NCBI GenBank assembly: GCA_030018435.1
Contig: JASEEY010000011.1
Coordinates: 1-41,736, forward strand
Direction: 5' to 3'
Length of the DNA stretch: 41,736 nt
DNA from: Methanocellales archaeon
Lineage (GTDB): Archaea; Halobacteriota; UBA148; JAUWXC01
The position numbers and the translations under genes are program-made. The notes beneath the pieces were generated by a model. It had not been told where the DNA came from, made no database searches, and worked only from the letters and a program-made list of their open reading frames with translations. This document shows, piece after piece, positions 8,367-15,498 of this stretch (position 1 is the first letter of the stretch; each line of letters starts with the position of its first letter).

Positions 8367-10610
8367 GTAAGTGGCCTTTACCGTGAATGACCAAGTTGTT
8401 TGATTAGTATGATCTGCCTTATCAGAAACGTTTATTGTTGCACTATGGTTGCCTTCTGTTAGCCACCGCTTTTCAGATATGATAAATACTTCCATGCTGT
8501 CGTTTGTCCGGTTAATATCGTAAGACAGCTCTACTCCATTTATTTTTACGACAATTGTCTCTGTATCAATGCCAGATCCAGCATCTGACAAAAGTGCACA
8601 GACTGTGACGTTATTTTGGTATACGGTTTCACCATCTGTTGGTTGTAAGTTAGCGATTATTGGTGGTGTTGTATCTATCCCTATCTCCGCAACTGTTTGC
8701 GTACCCTCATTGGTCGAATTGTCGGTAGCATTTACCCTAATGGTATAGTTGCCATCTGCTACAGTGCTGATATCAAAAGTAGCGGTCCAGTAATCAGTTC
8801 CTGCTTGGCGGATCATAGGTTGCCAAATACCCTGAGCTGATATGTTTTCCCATCTGAACCGGACTGTGTTGACGCCTACATTATCAGTCGCGGTTGCATT
8901 CACCGTAAAGTTCGCACTATACCAGCCAAGTGTTGGTGTGTTGATGGTTACGTTTGGCGGTATAGTATCCACATCGTTCACGGTGATCGTGATGTCCTCG
9001 TAATCTGTCAGCAAGCCATCTGAAACCTCGAAGTGCACCCCTGGATAGCTTCCAGCCTGCTCATACGTCGGAGTCCAGGAGAACGTTTGGGTGACGGAAT
9101 CGAAGTCAGCTCCAGCAGGCAGATTAGTGGCAGAGTACGTCAACACATCCCCATCGGGATCAGTAGCAGAAATCGTGAACGTCAGCAGCTGTCCCTCATC
9201 AACCGTCTTGTCTCCAATCGGATCAAGCACTGGTGCTCTGTTAACCTTTTCCACCACGACAAATGGAGACAGTCTGGTTACCGTCCCGTTAATGACGTTG
9301 TTTACAGTATCCAGAGAGTATGTAACATCTTCCCAAGTGGATTCATTCCAATGGAAAAGTTTAAGATTGCTCTCATTGGAGGCCTTAGATTCATTGTACG
9401 TTAAGGAGACAGCAACAACTCCAGAATAGCTGGCGGTTGTGGTTATATCATGAAAGTCTCCAGCGACATTAAATCCGTCCGGCAAAGGACCCCATAGATT
9501 GATTTCAGTTACATTATCACTAGTATCTCCACTTTCAATAACCTCTGAGAACGTGACCGAATTTCCAGAGCCCAGATCGACGAATACATTTGTGCCAGTT
9601 GGTGTGTTGCCAATGGTCGCCGTCGTGAAATTATATATCGGCGAATAGGAGTAGTATGCTGGATCCGTTCCATTATAGCTCCACGCCTGATAATAGTATG
9701 TGGTATTGGGATTCAATCCTGTCAGCGATATGTTCACTGAATCGGTGTTGTTGTGCCAATCGCTCCATTGTTCTGGCATCTCTTGCGTTGTATATGTAAC
9801 TTCAAGATATGGTCGCTTGGTCGTGTCGGTGGTGTATTCTTTGGAGTAGACAAGTGGATAGGAGTACATATCTGCCGTGTAAGCTCTCAGAATCCAACTT
9901 CTCTCTTCAAGTGCATCACAATCAGATGTAACGTCCAAATTGTACCATCCTGTTGTGGAGAGAGTCGTTGAATCCGTTGCAGTCGCATTGTAGTTACCAC
10001 CAGCAGCTCCCCAGTTGTTTGTTCCATCGTACTTGTTCCACGTTACGCCTGCTTCAGTCCAAAGCGTTTCATAGTCTGGAGTATCGTGGTCAACTCGATG
10101 AGCGTAAAGAGTGCAGGTTGTAGGAATAGTGTAAAAATATAGATATAATTTGGCATCCGTAATAGTACTACCTGCTGGTAATGAGCTTAAATCAAAACGG
10201 ATTATGCCTCTGGACGCATATATCCAATCACTATTGCCTATTTGTAACTTCGTATCACTACCGTAGTTCGTATTTTTATAGATTGGATTCTCCCAAATAT
10301 AAGAATCAGGTGCCGTTCCCTGCCCCAACTTTACTGTTGTCGTATCTATAAAGGAGGCGTCTGCAGAATAGTACTTCACCCTGTTATCACTGTCACTTTG
10401 ATCCGTGTTCCATGTGATATAGACAGAGGAAGAGGTTGGCGTTGAATGTTGAACGTTGCTGATCGAAGGTGCTGTGGCAACTGGTGGAGCTGGTGCAGTT
10501 GATACTGGCGATGTCTCGAAAAGGGCAGTAAGCATGATAAACACTAAAACCATAACGCCAACCTTGGGGATGCCCCCCGAAGCTTTTTTCGCTATCTCAC
10601 TGTCATGCAT
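7845..10610 (-). CDS. Large secreted multidomain surface protein (FN3/DNRLRE/cadherin-like/Ig)
   Basis: A 921-residue predicted cell-surface protein. A hydrophobic signal segment (about residues 16-37, VGVMVLVFIMLTALFE) precedes the mature part. In order: the first half of a fibronectin-III-like domain, a DNRLRE-type beta domain (about 95-260, with RGIIRFDLSSLPAGS), the second half of the FN3 domain (GLNPNTTYYYQAW), a beta-rich domain, a cadherin/Ig-like domain (about 470-560), two further Ig-like domains, and a C-terminal 173-residue module beginning GWNLISLPVIPEN at about residue 749. Many NxS/T sites suggest N-glycosylation. There is no PGF-CTERM tail or C-terminal membrane helix. An ATG with GAGGGGGTG about ten bases upstream supports the start. 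Likely an S-layer-associated or adhesion protein; no enzyme motif is seen. Confidence 0.8.
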   Translation of the reverse strand: MHDSEIAKKASGGIPKVGVMVLVFIMLTALFETSPVSTAPAPPVATAPSISNVQHSTPTSSSVYITWNTDQSDSDNRVKYYSADASFIDTTTVKLGQGTAPDSYIWENPIYKNTNYGSDTKLQIGNSDWIYASRGIIRFDLSSLPAGSTITDAKLYLYFYTIPTTCTLYAHRVDHDTPDYETLWTEAGVTWNKYDGTNNWGAAGGNYNATATDSTTLSTTGWYNLDVTSDCDALEERSWILRAYTADMYSYPLVYSKEYTTDTTKRPYLEVTYTTQEMPEQWSDWHNNTDSVNISLTGLNPNTTYYYQAWSYNGTDPAYYSYSPIYNFTTATIGNTPTGTNVFVDLGSGNSVTFSEVIESGDTSDNVTEINLWGPLPDGFNVAGDFHDITTTASYSGVVAVSLTYNESKASNESNLKLFHWNESTWEDVTYSLDTVNNVINGTVTRLSPFVVVEKVNRAPVLDPIGDKTVDEGQLLTFTISATDPDGDVLTYSATNLPAGADFDSVTQTFSWTPTYEQAGSYPGVHFEVSDGLLTDYEDITITVNDVDTIPPNVTINTPTLGWYSANFTVNATATDNVGVNTVRFRWENISAQGIWQPMIRQAGTDYWTATFDISTVADGNYTIRVNATDNSTNEGTQTVAEIGIDTTPPIIANLQPTDGETVYQNNVTVCALLSDAGSGIDTETIVVKINGVELSYDINRTNDSMEVFIISEKRWLTEGNHSATINVSDKADHTNQTTWSFTVKATYYEIALELGWNLISLPVIPENSSIEAVLEGVPNVVSVWAYDAASETWYVYSSVDAANTLTEMKDGIGYWVMMDGSAYLVVRGVTMYPGAQVPPSYPVYEGWNLIGFKSTEEMPAEEYLASVWSLFEKPWTYPIGYDPGEGFYTTKYMAPGQGYWLYMAKDGVIIPPASQREGVL

Positions 10611-10700
10611 GTATCACTTACACCCCCTCATCGGTTGGATCATCAGATTTCGCTACGGACCTGGGGGTTGAAGGCGGCAGCATTATCGAGAAAGCCTTGA

Positions 10701-11414
10701 TCATCTTCTTCTTGTTAGATATGCCACCGCTAACAATCCGATGATCGCAAATATCGCCTCAAAACCTGGAACCGTTATCCCCAATATTTTCGTTGGTGGT
10801 TCACGTATTCTAGTTGCCACTGCCTCTGGTGTAGAAGGAGGTATCGGGGCTCCTTCAGAGGTGGGCGTTACCGTTGGTGTGGGTGTTGTTGCAGGCGTTG
10901 CCGTAGGAGTTGGTGTTACAGTAGGAGTGGGCGTTGGCATGGTCGAAGTTGGTGCACCACCGCCACCGCCGCCCCCACCGCCGGCGGCACCGCCGCCAGT
11001 GGGCGTGGTAGTTGCAGTTGGAGTTGGCGTAGGACTTGGAACACCTGATGCAGTAAGATCCAGTTCTGTGACCCCCCCGCTCACGAATATTGCCTCACCC
11101 GCTCGAACGCCGCCAACGTAGAATTCAACAGTCTCGCCGCTGACCCCGCCTTCTTTTTCAGGCGTGCCTGCATCGTCTGCGGGCACTAGGAACACTGATG
11201 CTGAGCTGGTACCATATGTCCCACCGGATGTGGTGGTGCTTGCATATTCAACACCATCTATCCAGGCCGAGACGGTTAGACCATCAGCTGCTGGCGATTC
11301 GTCAATGGTCACCCTACCATAGAACTGGTTTGGTATCTGGGGTATTGCTGCTGCAGGAGCACAGAGAGCTATGGTCACGAGCAGTATACTCAGTAAACTG
11401 GTTTTTTTGTTCAT
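10701..11414 (-). CDS. PGF-CTERM surface protein with Thr/Pro-rich stalk
   Basis: A 237-residue secreted protein. It has a signal peptide (about residues 1-24, SILLVTIALCAPAAA), a small beta-rich domain (about 28-125, FYGRVTIDESPAADGLTV), a Thr/Pro/Gly-rich low-complexity stalk (about 128-205, with a nine-Gly run and PTPTPTVTPT repeats) and a C-terminal tripartite signal VPGFEAIF, a hydrophobic helix, and TRRR. That tail is the PGF-CTERM signal processed by archaeosortase A, which in haloarchaea replaces the helix with a lipid anchor. The glycosylatable stalk would hold the small domain above the membrane. The ATG has an AGGAGA site a few bases upstream, 16 bases after the preceding gene. Confidence 0.88.
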   Translation of the reverse strand: MNKKTSLLSILLVTIALCAPAAAIPQIPNQFYGRVTIDESPAADGLTVSAWIDGVEYASTTTSGGTYGTSSASVFLVPADDAGTPEKEGGVSGETVEFYVGGVRAGEAIFVSGGVTELDLTASGVPSPTPTPTATTTPTGGGAAGGGGGGGGGAPTSTMPTPTPTVTPTPTATPATTPTPTVTPTSEGAPIPPSTPEAVATRIREPPTKILGITVPGFEAIFAIIGLLAVAYLTRRR

Positions 11415-11430
11415 GTCGTCTCCTATCGAT

Positions 11431-11952
11431 TTAGTCCCATGGAGCTGGGGGTGCGATCATACCGTCCTCGCTCATGTAAATCCAGTATCCATGTCCTGGC
11501 TCCATATAGTAGGCTGAGTAGAATCCGTACTTTGACTCTGGATAGTAGACTAATGGATACGACCAAGGCTCATTAAAGTAATCCCAGACTGAAGCCAGAT
11601 AGTCTTCAGCGTAATTCCACTCGGTCGACTTGAAGCCGATCAGGTTCCATCCCTCATAGACGGGATAGCTTGGCGGTACTTGTGCTCCCGGATACATCGT
11701 AACACCTCTAACGACGAGGTCTGCACTTCCATCCATCTTCACCCAGTATCCTATCCCGTCTTTCATCTCTGTTAGGGTGTCTGCTGCTGGTCCTGGGGTG
11801 TATACATACCAATCCCCTGTGGACGCATCATATGCCCAGACGCTTTCAACCGTACCACCTTCCATTCCACTCAGAACGGCTTCGATGCTTGAGTTCTCTG
11901 GTATCAGTGGTAGCGAGATCAGGTTCCATCCGCCGTATAACTCTATCTCGTA
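11431..11952 (-). repeat. C-terminal surface module, copy 1
   Basis: Last 173 residues of the 936-residue protein, matching the module at 7845-8366 in length, motif order and long stretches of DNA. Confidence 0.8.
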
Positions 11953-14241
11953 CTCGCTCATTACCGTGAATGACCAAGTTGTTTGATTGGAATTGCCTGC
12001 ATTATCAGATACGATTACCGTGGCGGTGTGCTCGCCCTCTGCTATGTCTTTACCGAAATATATCCGTAGTACGTAGGGTTCATCTATCCATTCGCCACCG
12101 CCCCACCCCGGTTCGTCACCATCTATTTTCGGGATGATGGTTTCTGGGTTAATGCCAGATTCCATATCTGATAAGAGTACCTCGATGGTGGGCACCTCGT
12201 ACACGGTTTTGCCATCTACTGGATATATGGGTGTAATTGTTGGTGGTGTGGTATCGATGATAAACGACCAAGTTGCTGTAGCGGTATTTCCTGCATTATC
12301 TGATACAGCCACGGTTACCGTGTGATTACCTTGTGACAGATCAGCCGTCGGCGTGTAGCTCACAGATGTTTCAGTTACAGTTGCATCAGCCGTCACATCA
12401 ATGTCATCAACTTTGATCACGACTGTAGCTGTGTCAATGCCAGAGTTGTCATCTGCTAGTGCAGCAGAGATCGTTGGTGTTGCGGTATCTACATATGAAC
12501 TAGGAGCGGGTGTTAGAGCCGATATCGTTGGTGCCGCTGTGTCCAGGACGATTGTGACTGTAGCAGTTGCAGTATGACCCACTTGATCAGTTGCAGTGGC
12601 AGTGATCGTGTTAGAACCCTCGGATAAAGATACTGTTGCAGAATACGTTCCTGCCACCTCGTCTACTGTTGCTGGTACTCCATTGACATCTATCGTGGCA
12701 AGGTTATCCTCTATATAGGTTCCAGTGATTATCTGACTGGGCGTGTTGGTCGGGGTCGTCACTTCATCAATCGTGATCTTTGGATAAATCGTGTCCACAG
12801 TGAATGACCAGCTTGCTGTAGCGGTATTTCCTGCATTATCTGATACAGCCACGGTTACCGTGTGATTACCTTGTGACAGATCAGCCGTCGGCGTGTAGCT
12901 CACAGATGTTTCAGTTACAGTTGCATCAGCCGTCACATCAATGTCATCAACTTTGATCACGACTGTAGCTGTGTCAATGCCAGAGTTGTCATCTGCTAGT
13001 GCAGCAGAGATCGTTGGTGTTGCGGTATCTACATATGAACTAGGAGCGGGTGTTAGAGCCGATATCGTTGGTGCCGCTGTGTCCAGGACGATTGTGTCTG
13101 TAGCAGTTGCAGTATGACCCACTTGATCAGTTGCAGTGGCAGTGATCGTGTTAGAACCCTCGGATAAAGATACTGTTGCAGAATACGTTCCTGCCACCTC
13201 GTCTACTGTTGCTGGTACTCCATTGACATCTATCGTGGCAAGGTTATCCTCTATATAGGTTCCAGTGATATTCTGAATAGCCTCGTTGGTTGGGGTTGTC
13301 ACTGTATCAATCGTTATTACTGGTAATGTGCTGTCAATCGTGAAGTCAGCATTGCTTTCATCTGAGGCAGAGTTGCCTGCCAGATCTGTGGCAGTGATCC
13401 TTACCCTGACGGTCGAGCTGTCAATGCTGGGAACTGTCCAAGTATATGATCCAGTATTTGCTAAATTTGTCGCGATTAGATTTGGATAAGTAACACCACT
13501 ATCAGTAGAATATTCTAGTGTGATTGGAGCGGTCCCTAGATTGGCATCTGTGATATCAGTTGCAGTCCAGATAATTGTCCGTGTACTTCCTCCAGCCCAG
13601 TATTCTCCACCATTTGGTGCAGTAAGAGCGTTGGCTAGGACATTTGGTTCTGTGCTATCCACGATAACTGCATTTGTTTCGATATCAAAAGATGATGATG
13701 AGCCATCTCTGTCTTCAACGAGCACTCTAACATCATATGATCCATCGGGGGCGACTGGACTCAGGGTGACAGTAATAGTGAATGTATGAGTTGCATTCAC
13801 AGCTACAGTATGACTTACTCTTCTAGAGCCAACCAAGGTTAGGCCTTTGTAAATCTCAATTGTAACATCTTCGTAGGTAGTGCCTGTAGTTGTGTAAACT
13901 GCATCAGTATCGAAGTTATAAGTAACGTCGACTGTTCCGCCAGACTGCACGTAAGCAGGTGCAGCCGTAGTGGGACTTGTTATAGTAACAGAAGTAGCAG
14001 CATGTACTGGCACCAATACGGCAAAAACTGAGAGCACCATGATCGCTGCTAAAAATATGGGCAAAAACTTCTTGTTGCTAAAGGAGAGGGATGAGAAGGG
14101 GTGGGACAAGGAGGGGACGAAGATAGCGTCCGCTATCTGGTTAGAAACGCTTCGCATAGAAGAGGCGAAAGAACTCGACACATTTGTTCCTCTGGGCGAT
14201 ACAAAATTCTTCTTGGACGGTTTTTCGTCTTCTTTTTTCAA
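11431..14241 (-). CDS. Large secreted Ig-repeat surface protein
   Basis: A 936-residue predicted S-layer or surface protein, first gene of the operon. A polar N-terminal stretch of about 55 residues precedes a strong hydrophobic signal segment (about 58-82, FLPIFLAAIMVLSVFAVLVP followed by VHAA). The mature part is a chain of bacterial-Ig-like domains (motifs SNTITATATDQVGHTATA, GNTATASWSFTVDT); two successive 180-residue blocks are almost identical. It ends with the 173-residue GWNLI module shared with the 921-residue protein. The start is TTG at 14241, supported by GGAGAGGG five bases upstream and by the lack of a better codon before the signal region. No CTERM tail or C-terminal helix is present, so attachment must be through the last module or the S-layer lattice. 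Confidence 0.82.
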   Translation of the reverse strand: MKKEDEKPSKKNFVSPRGTNVSSSFASSMRSVSNQIADAIFVPSLSHPFSSLSFSNKKFLPIFLAAIMVLSVFAVLVPVHAATSVTITSPTTAAPAYVQSGGTVDVTYNFDTDAVYTTTGTTYEDVTIEIYKGLTLVGSRRVSHTVAVNATHTFTITVTLSPVAPDGSYDVRVLVEDRDGSSSSFDIETNAVIVDSTEPNVLANALTAPNGGEYWAGGSTRTIIWTATDITDANLGTAPITLEYSTDSGVTYPNLIATNLANTGSYTWTVPSIDSSTVRVRITATDLAGNSASDESNADFTIDSTLPVITIDTVTTPTNEAIQNITGTYIEDNLATIDVNGVPATVDEVAGTYSATVSLSEGSNTITATATDQVGHTATATDTIVLDTAAPTISALTPAPSSYVDTATPTISAALADDNSGIDTATVVIKVDDIDVTADATVTETSVSYTPTADLSQGNHTVTVAVSDNAGNTATASWSFTVDTIYPKITIDEVTTPTNTPSQIITGTYIEDNLATIDVNGVPATVDEVAGTYSATVSLSEGSNTITATATDQVGHTATATVTIVLDTAAPTISALTPAPSSYVDTATPTISAALADDNSGIDTATVVIKVDDIDVTADATVTETSVSYTPTADLSQGNHTVTVAVSDNAGNTATATWSFIIDTTPPTITPIYPVDGKTVYEVPTIEVLLSDMESGINPETIIPKIDGDEPGWGGGEWIDEPYVLRIYFGKDIAEGEHTATVIVSDNAGNSNQTTWSFTVMSEYEIELYGGWNLISLPLIPENSSIEAVLSGMEGGTVESVWAYDASTGDWYVYTPGPAADTLTEMKDGIGYWVKMDGSADLVVRGVTMYPGAQVPPSYPVYEGWNLIGFKSTEWNYAEDYLASVWDYFNEPWSYPLVYYPESKYGFYSAYYMEPGHGYWIYMSEDGMIAPPAPWD
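12273..12729 (-). repeat. Intragenic tandem repeat unit (second in protein order)
   Basis: A 457-base stretch identical to 12813-13269 at an offset of exactly 540 bases, with one mismatch (a at 12557, t at 13097, giving Val versus Asp). The repeat period is 180 codons, two Ig-like domains. Outside these limits the copies diverge at once. Confidence 0.95.
12813..13269 (-). repeat. Intragenic tandem repeat unit (first in protein order)
   Basis: Partner of 12273-12729, differing at one base in 457. Recent duplication or ongoing gene conversion is implied. Confidence 0.95.
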
Positions 14242-14287
14242 GATGACCCTCTCCTATGGGGCAAATTGATTTTTATTTTTTCAGGGG

Positions 14288-14295
14288 CATATAAA
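14288..14295 (-). promoter_or_regulatory. TATA box of the surface-protein operon
   Basis: TTTATATG on the - strand, about 50 bases before the TTG start of the 936-residue protein gene. Predicted transcription start lies near 14263, just before the GGAGAGGG ribosome site. Confidence 0.6.
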
Positions 14296-14521
14296 GAGGT
14301 CGAACATTGAATGTACAAAAATTCTTTTAAAAAATACGAGAGAGTCAAGTACATTTTGTTGTTAGATGCTCTCTCTTCATTGATCTGAGTTTGAACAAGA
14401 TTGTACATAAATTCGGGGGTTTGAACAAAAACAAAAGGTTGATATAATAGTAAAAGTCCATAAATCAATGACTGAAGCCCAAAAACATCCCGAAAAACAA
14501 AAACGATCTGCTTCTAGAGGG

Positions 14522-14539
14522 GAAACACCCGAGTGTTTC
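14522..14539 (+). promoter_or_regulatory. Palindrome in leader of the RHH gene
   Basis: GAAACACCCGAGTGTTTC: two perfect 7-base arms (GAAACAC and GTGTTTC) around four bases, ending two bases before the GAGAGGG ribosome site of the gene at 14553. It could be an operator for the encoded RHH protein or an RNA hairpin next to the ribosome site. Confidence 0.5.
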
Positions 14540-14552
14540 GCGAGAGGGTTTA

Positions 14553-15299
14553 ATGAGGCATGTTCACACAATCGTGACGACCCGGCATGCTCAGATTTTG
14601 GACGAGTTGGCCGAGAAGTATGGGACCAAGAGAAAAGCTATAGAGCTCGCACTGGAAGCGTTGCGCAAGCCCAATGCGAACTTAGGGATACCAGAGAGTT
14701 CGATCCCATATCTGGAGAGTGCCTCCTTGATAGAGGAGAAGTCGCTGGAGCAAATGACGGCCGACATCATGAAATACGCCGAGATGATTCGTTCCCTTCT
14801 CGAGATGGATGTCGTCGTATTGCCCACGCAGGTGGTAGATTCGCTGGTCAGAAAGGAGACTTCTTCTGATGAAGACCTCTACAGAACCTGTCAGCAAAAT
14901 GCCAGAACATTTGCGAAAACGTTTAAATCTGCGTTCTCTGATCTAAAAGAGCCTTCGTGGGAATCGTTCGTGAAGATCATGAAAATTCTGTCCAACTATA
15001 ACGTGATCAAGAACGTAAGAATCATGGGGAAGGAAAAAACTTTGTCATGTCATCTTGCCACTACGAACATCTGGCCAGGATTTATTACAAATTGGTATCG
15101 AACTTTTCTCGAGGATATGGGATATGATGTGGACATAAAAATTCTAGATCGCAGGTGTATTATCACCTTGGCGGGCATTAGAGCTGGGGCTCAGGAGGAG
15201 ACTGGTGTTCCTGAAAAAGAGTCCACTTCGGACGACGCAATGACCAAGGAACGTGAATTGACCAAGCTTTTTAATGAGTCGTTTTATCCAAAACCATAA
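14553..15299 (+). CDS. Predicted ribbon-helix-helix domain protein, function unknown
   Basis: A 248-residue soluble protein transcribed away from the surface operon. Residues 4-38 (TIVTTRHAQILDELAEKYG followed by TKRKAIELALEALRK) have the strand-helix-helix pattern of a ribbon-helix-helix DNA-binding domain. The rest is mixed helix and strand, with a motif-like stretch NIWPGFITNWYRTFLEDMGY near residues 170-190 followed by a beta hairpin (VDIKILDRRCIITL), which I do not recognise as a named domain. The C-terminal 35 residues are polar and probably disordered. The ATG has GAGAGGG four bases upstream. By position it is a good candidate regulator of the surface operon and of itself; this is inference. 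Confidence 0.7.
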   Translation: MRHVHTIVTTRHAQILDELAEKYGTKRKAIELALEALRKPNANLGIPESSIPYLESASLIEEKSLEQMTADIMKYAEMIRSLLEMDVVVLPTQVVDSLVRKETSSDEDLYRTCQQNARTFAKTFKSAFSDLKEPSWESFVKIMKILSNYNVIKNVRIMGKEKTLSCHLATTNIWPGFITNWYRTFLEDMGYDVDIKILDRRCIITLAGIRAGAQEETGVPEKESTSDDAMTKERELTKLFNESFYPKP

Positions 15300-15312
15300 T
15301 TTCGTTTTCTTT
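15300..15312 (+). terminator. T-rich terminator after the RHH gene
   Basis: A T-rich run (TTCGTTTTCTTTT) directly after the stop codon, of the kind that ends archaeal transcripts without a hairpin. Confidence 0.5.
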
Positions 15313-15423
15313 TTATAAAATTTGATACACAAAATGCTCCGGAGTCCTCCCCTCAGGCTCAGCAATTTTAACAGCATCCTGATGATGTCGCTTCATGTTA
15401 TGTACTTCGGATACTGGCAACAC
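15313..15423 (-). CDS. Possible small protein or gene remnant (36 aa)
   Basis: In the gap before pckA, the - strand holds an open frame from GTG 15423 (or ATG 15396) to TAA 15313. It would encode a polar peptide with EVHNMKRHHQDAVKIAEPEG and a C-terminal HFVYQIL. Its composition (no low complexity, mixed charged and hydrophobic residues) resembles the end of a real protein, but there is no convincing ribosome site and an in-frame TAA lies just upstream. It may be the 3' relic of a lost gene. I do not recognise the family; low confidence. Confidence 0.2.
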   Translation of the reverse strand: MLPVSEVHNMKRHHQDAVKIAEPEGRTPEHFVYQIL

Positions 15424-15458
15424 AGATTAATCGCTTCAAATGCCCTTCAATCGATTGA

Positions 15459-15491
15459 TTTTTATAGTTAATAGTATCGTATCGAAAGGGG
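15459..15491 (+). promoter_or_regulatory. Promoter and ribosome site of pckA
   Basis: TTTTTATAG at 15459-15467 is a plausible TATA box about 33-40 bases before the GTG start of pckA, and AAAGGGG at 15485-15491 is its ribosome site. A short leader is predicted. Confidence 0.5.
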
Positions 15492-15498
15492 CATTACG

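Larger units (their letters stand above)
14242..14552. promoter_or_regulatory. Divergent control region between surface operon and RHH gene
   Basis: This 311-base AT-rich spacer has no credible gene. Leftward, CATATAAA at 14288-14295 (TTTATATG on the - strand) is a good TATA box for the surface operon, predicting a start near 14263 and a short leader containing GGAGAGGG. Rightward, TATAATA at 14443-14449 would serve the RHH gene with a leader of about 80 bases. Other structure includes the direct repeat TTTGAACAA at 14390 and 14420 (30 bases apart), an inverted pair GAGAGAG/CTCTCTC at about 14338 and 14370, and a short palindrome at 14522-14539. These could be binding sites for the divergent regulator. 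Confidence 0.55.

Noticed and set aside
10741-11121. A 126-codon frame rich in Val/Gly opposite the PGF-CTERM gene
   Set aside because: It is the complement of the Thr/Pro/Gly stalk; the repetitive Val-Gly composition is a shadow.
14238-14468. A 76-codon - strand frame in the divergent spacer
   Set aside because: It overlaps the promoter and start of the surface gene, has no ribosome site, and no recognisable pattern.
14468-14869. A 133-codon + strand frame across the RHH gene start
   Set aside because: It overlaps the better-supported RHH gene in another frame, is full of Arg/Asp/Gly runs with no domain pattern, and covers the palindrome and ribosome site.
15380-15400. Box C-like TGATGA suggesting a C/D guide RNA
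   Set aside because: No properly spaced D, D' or C' boxes on either strand.
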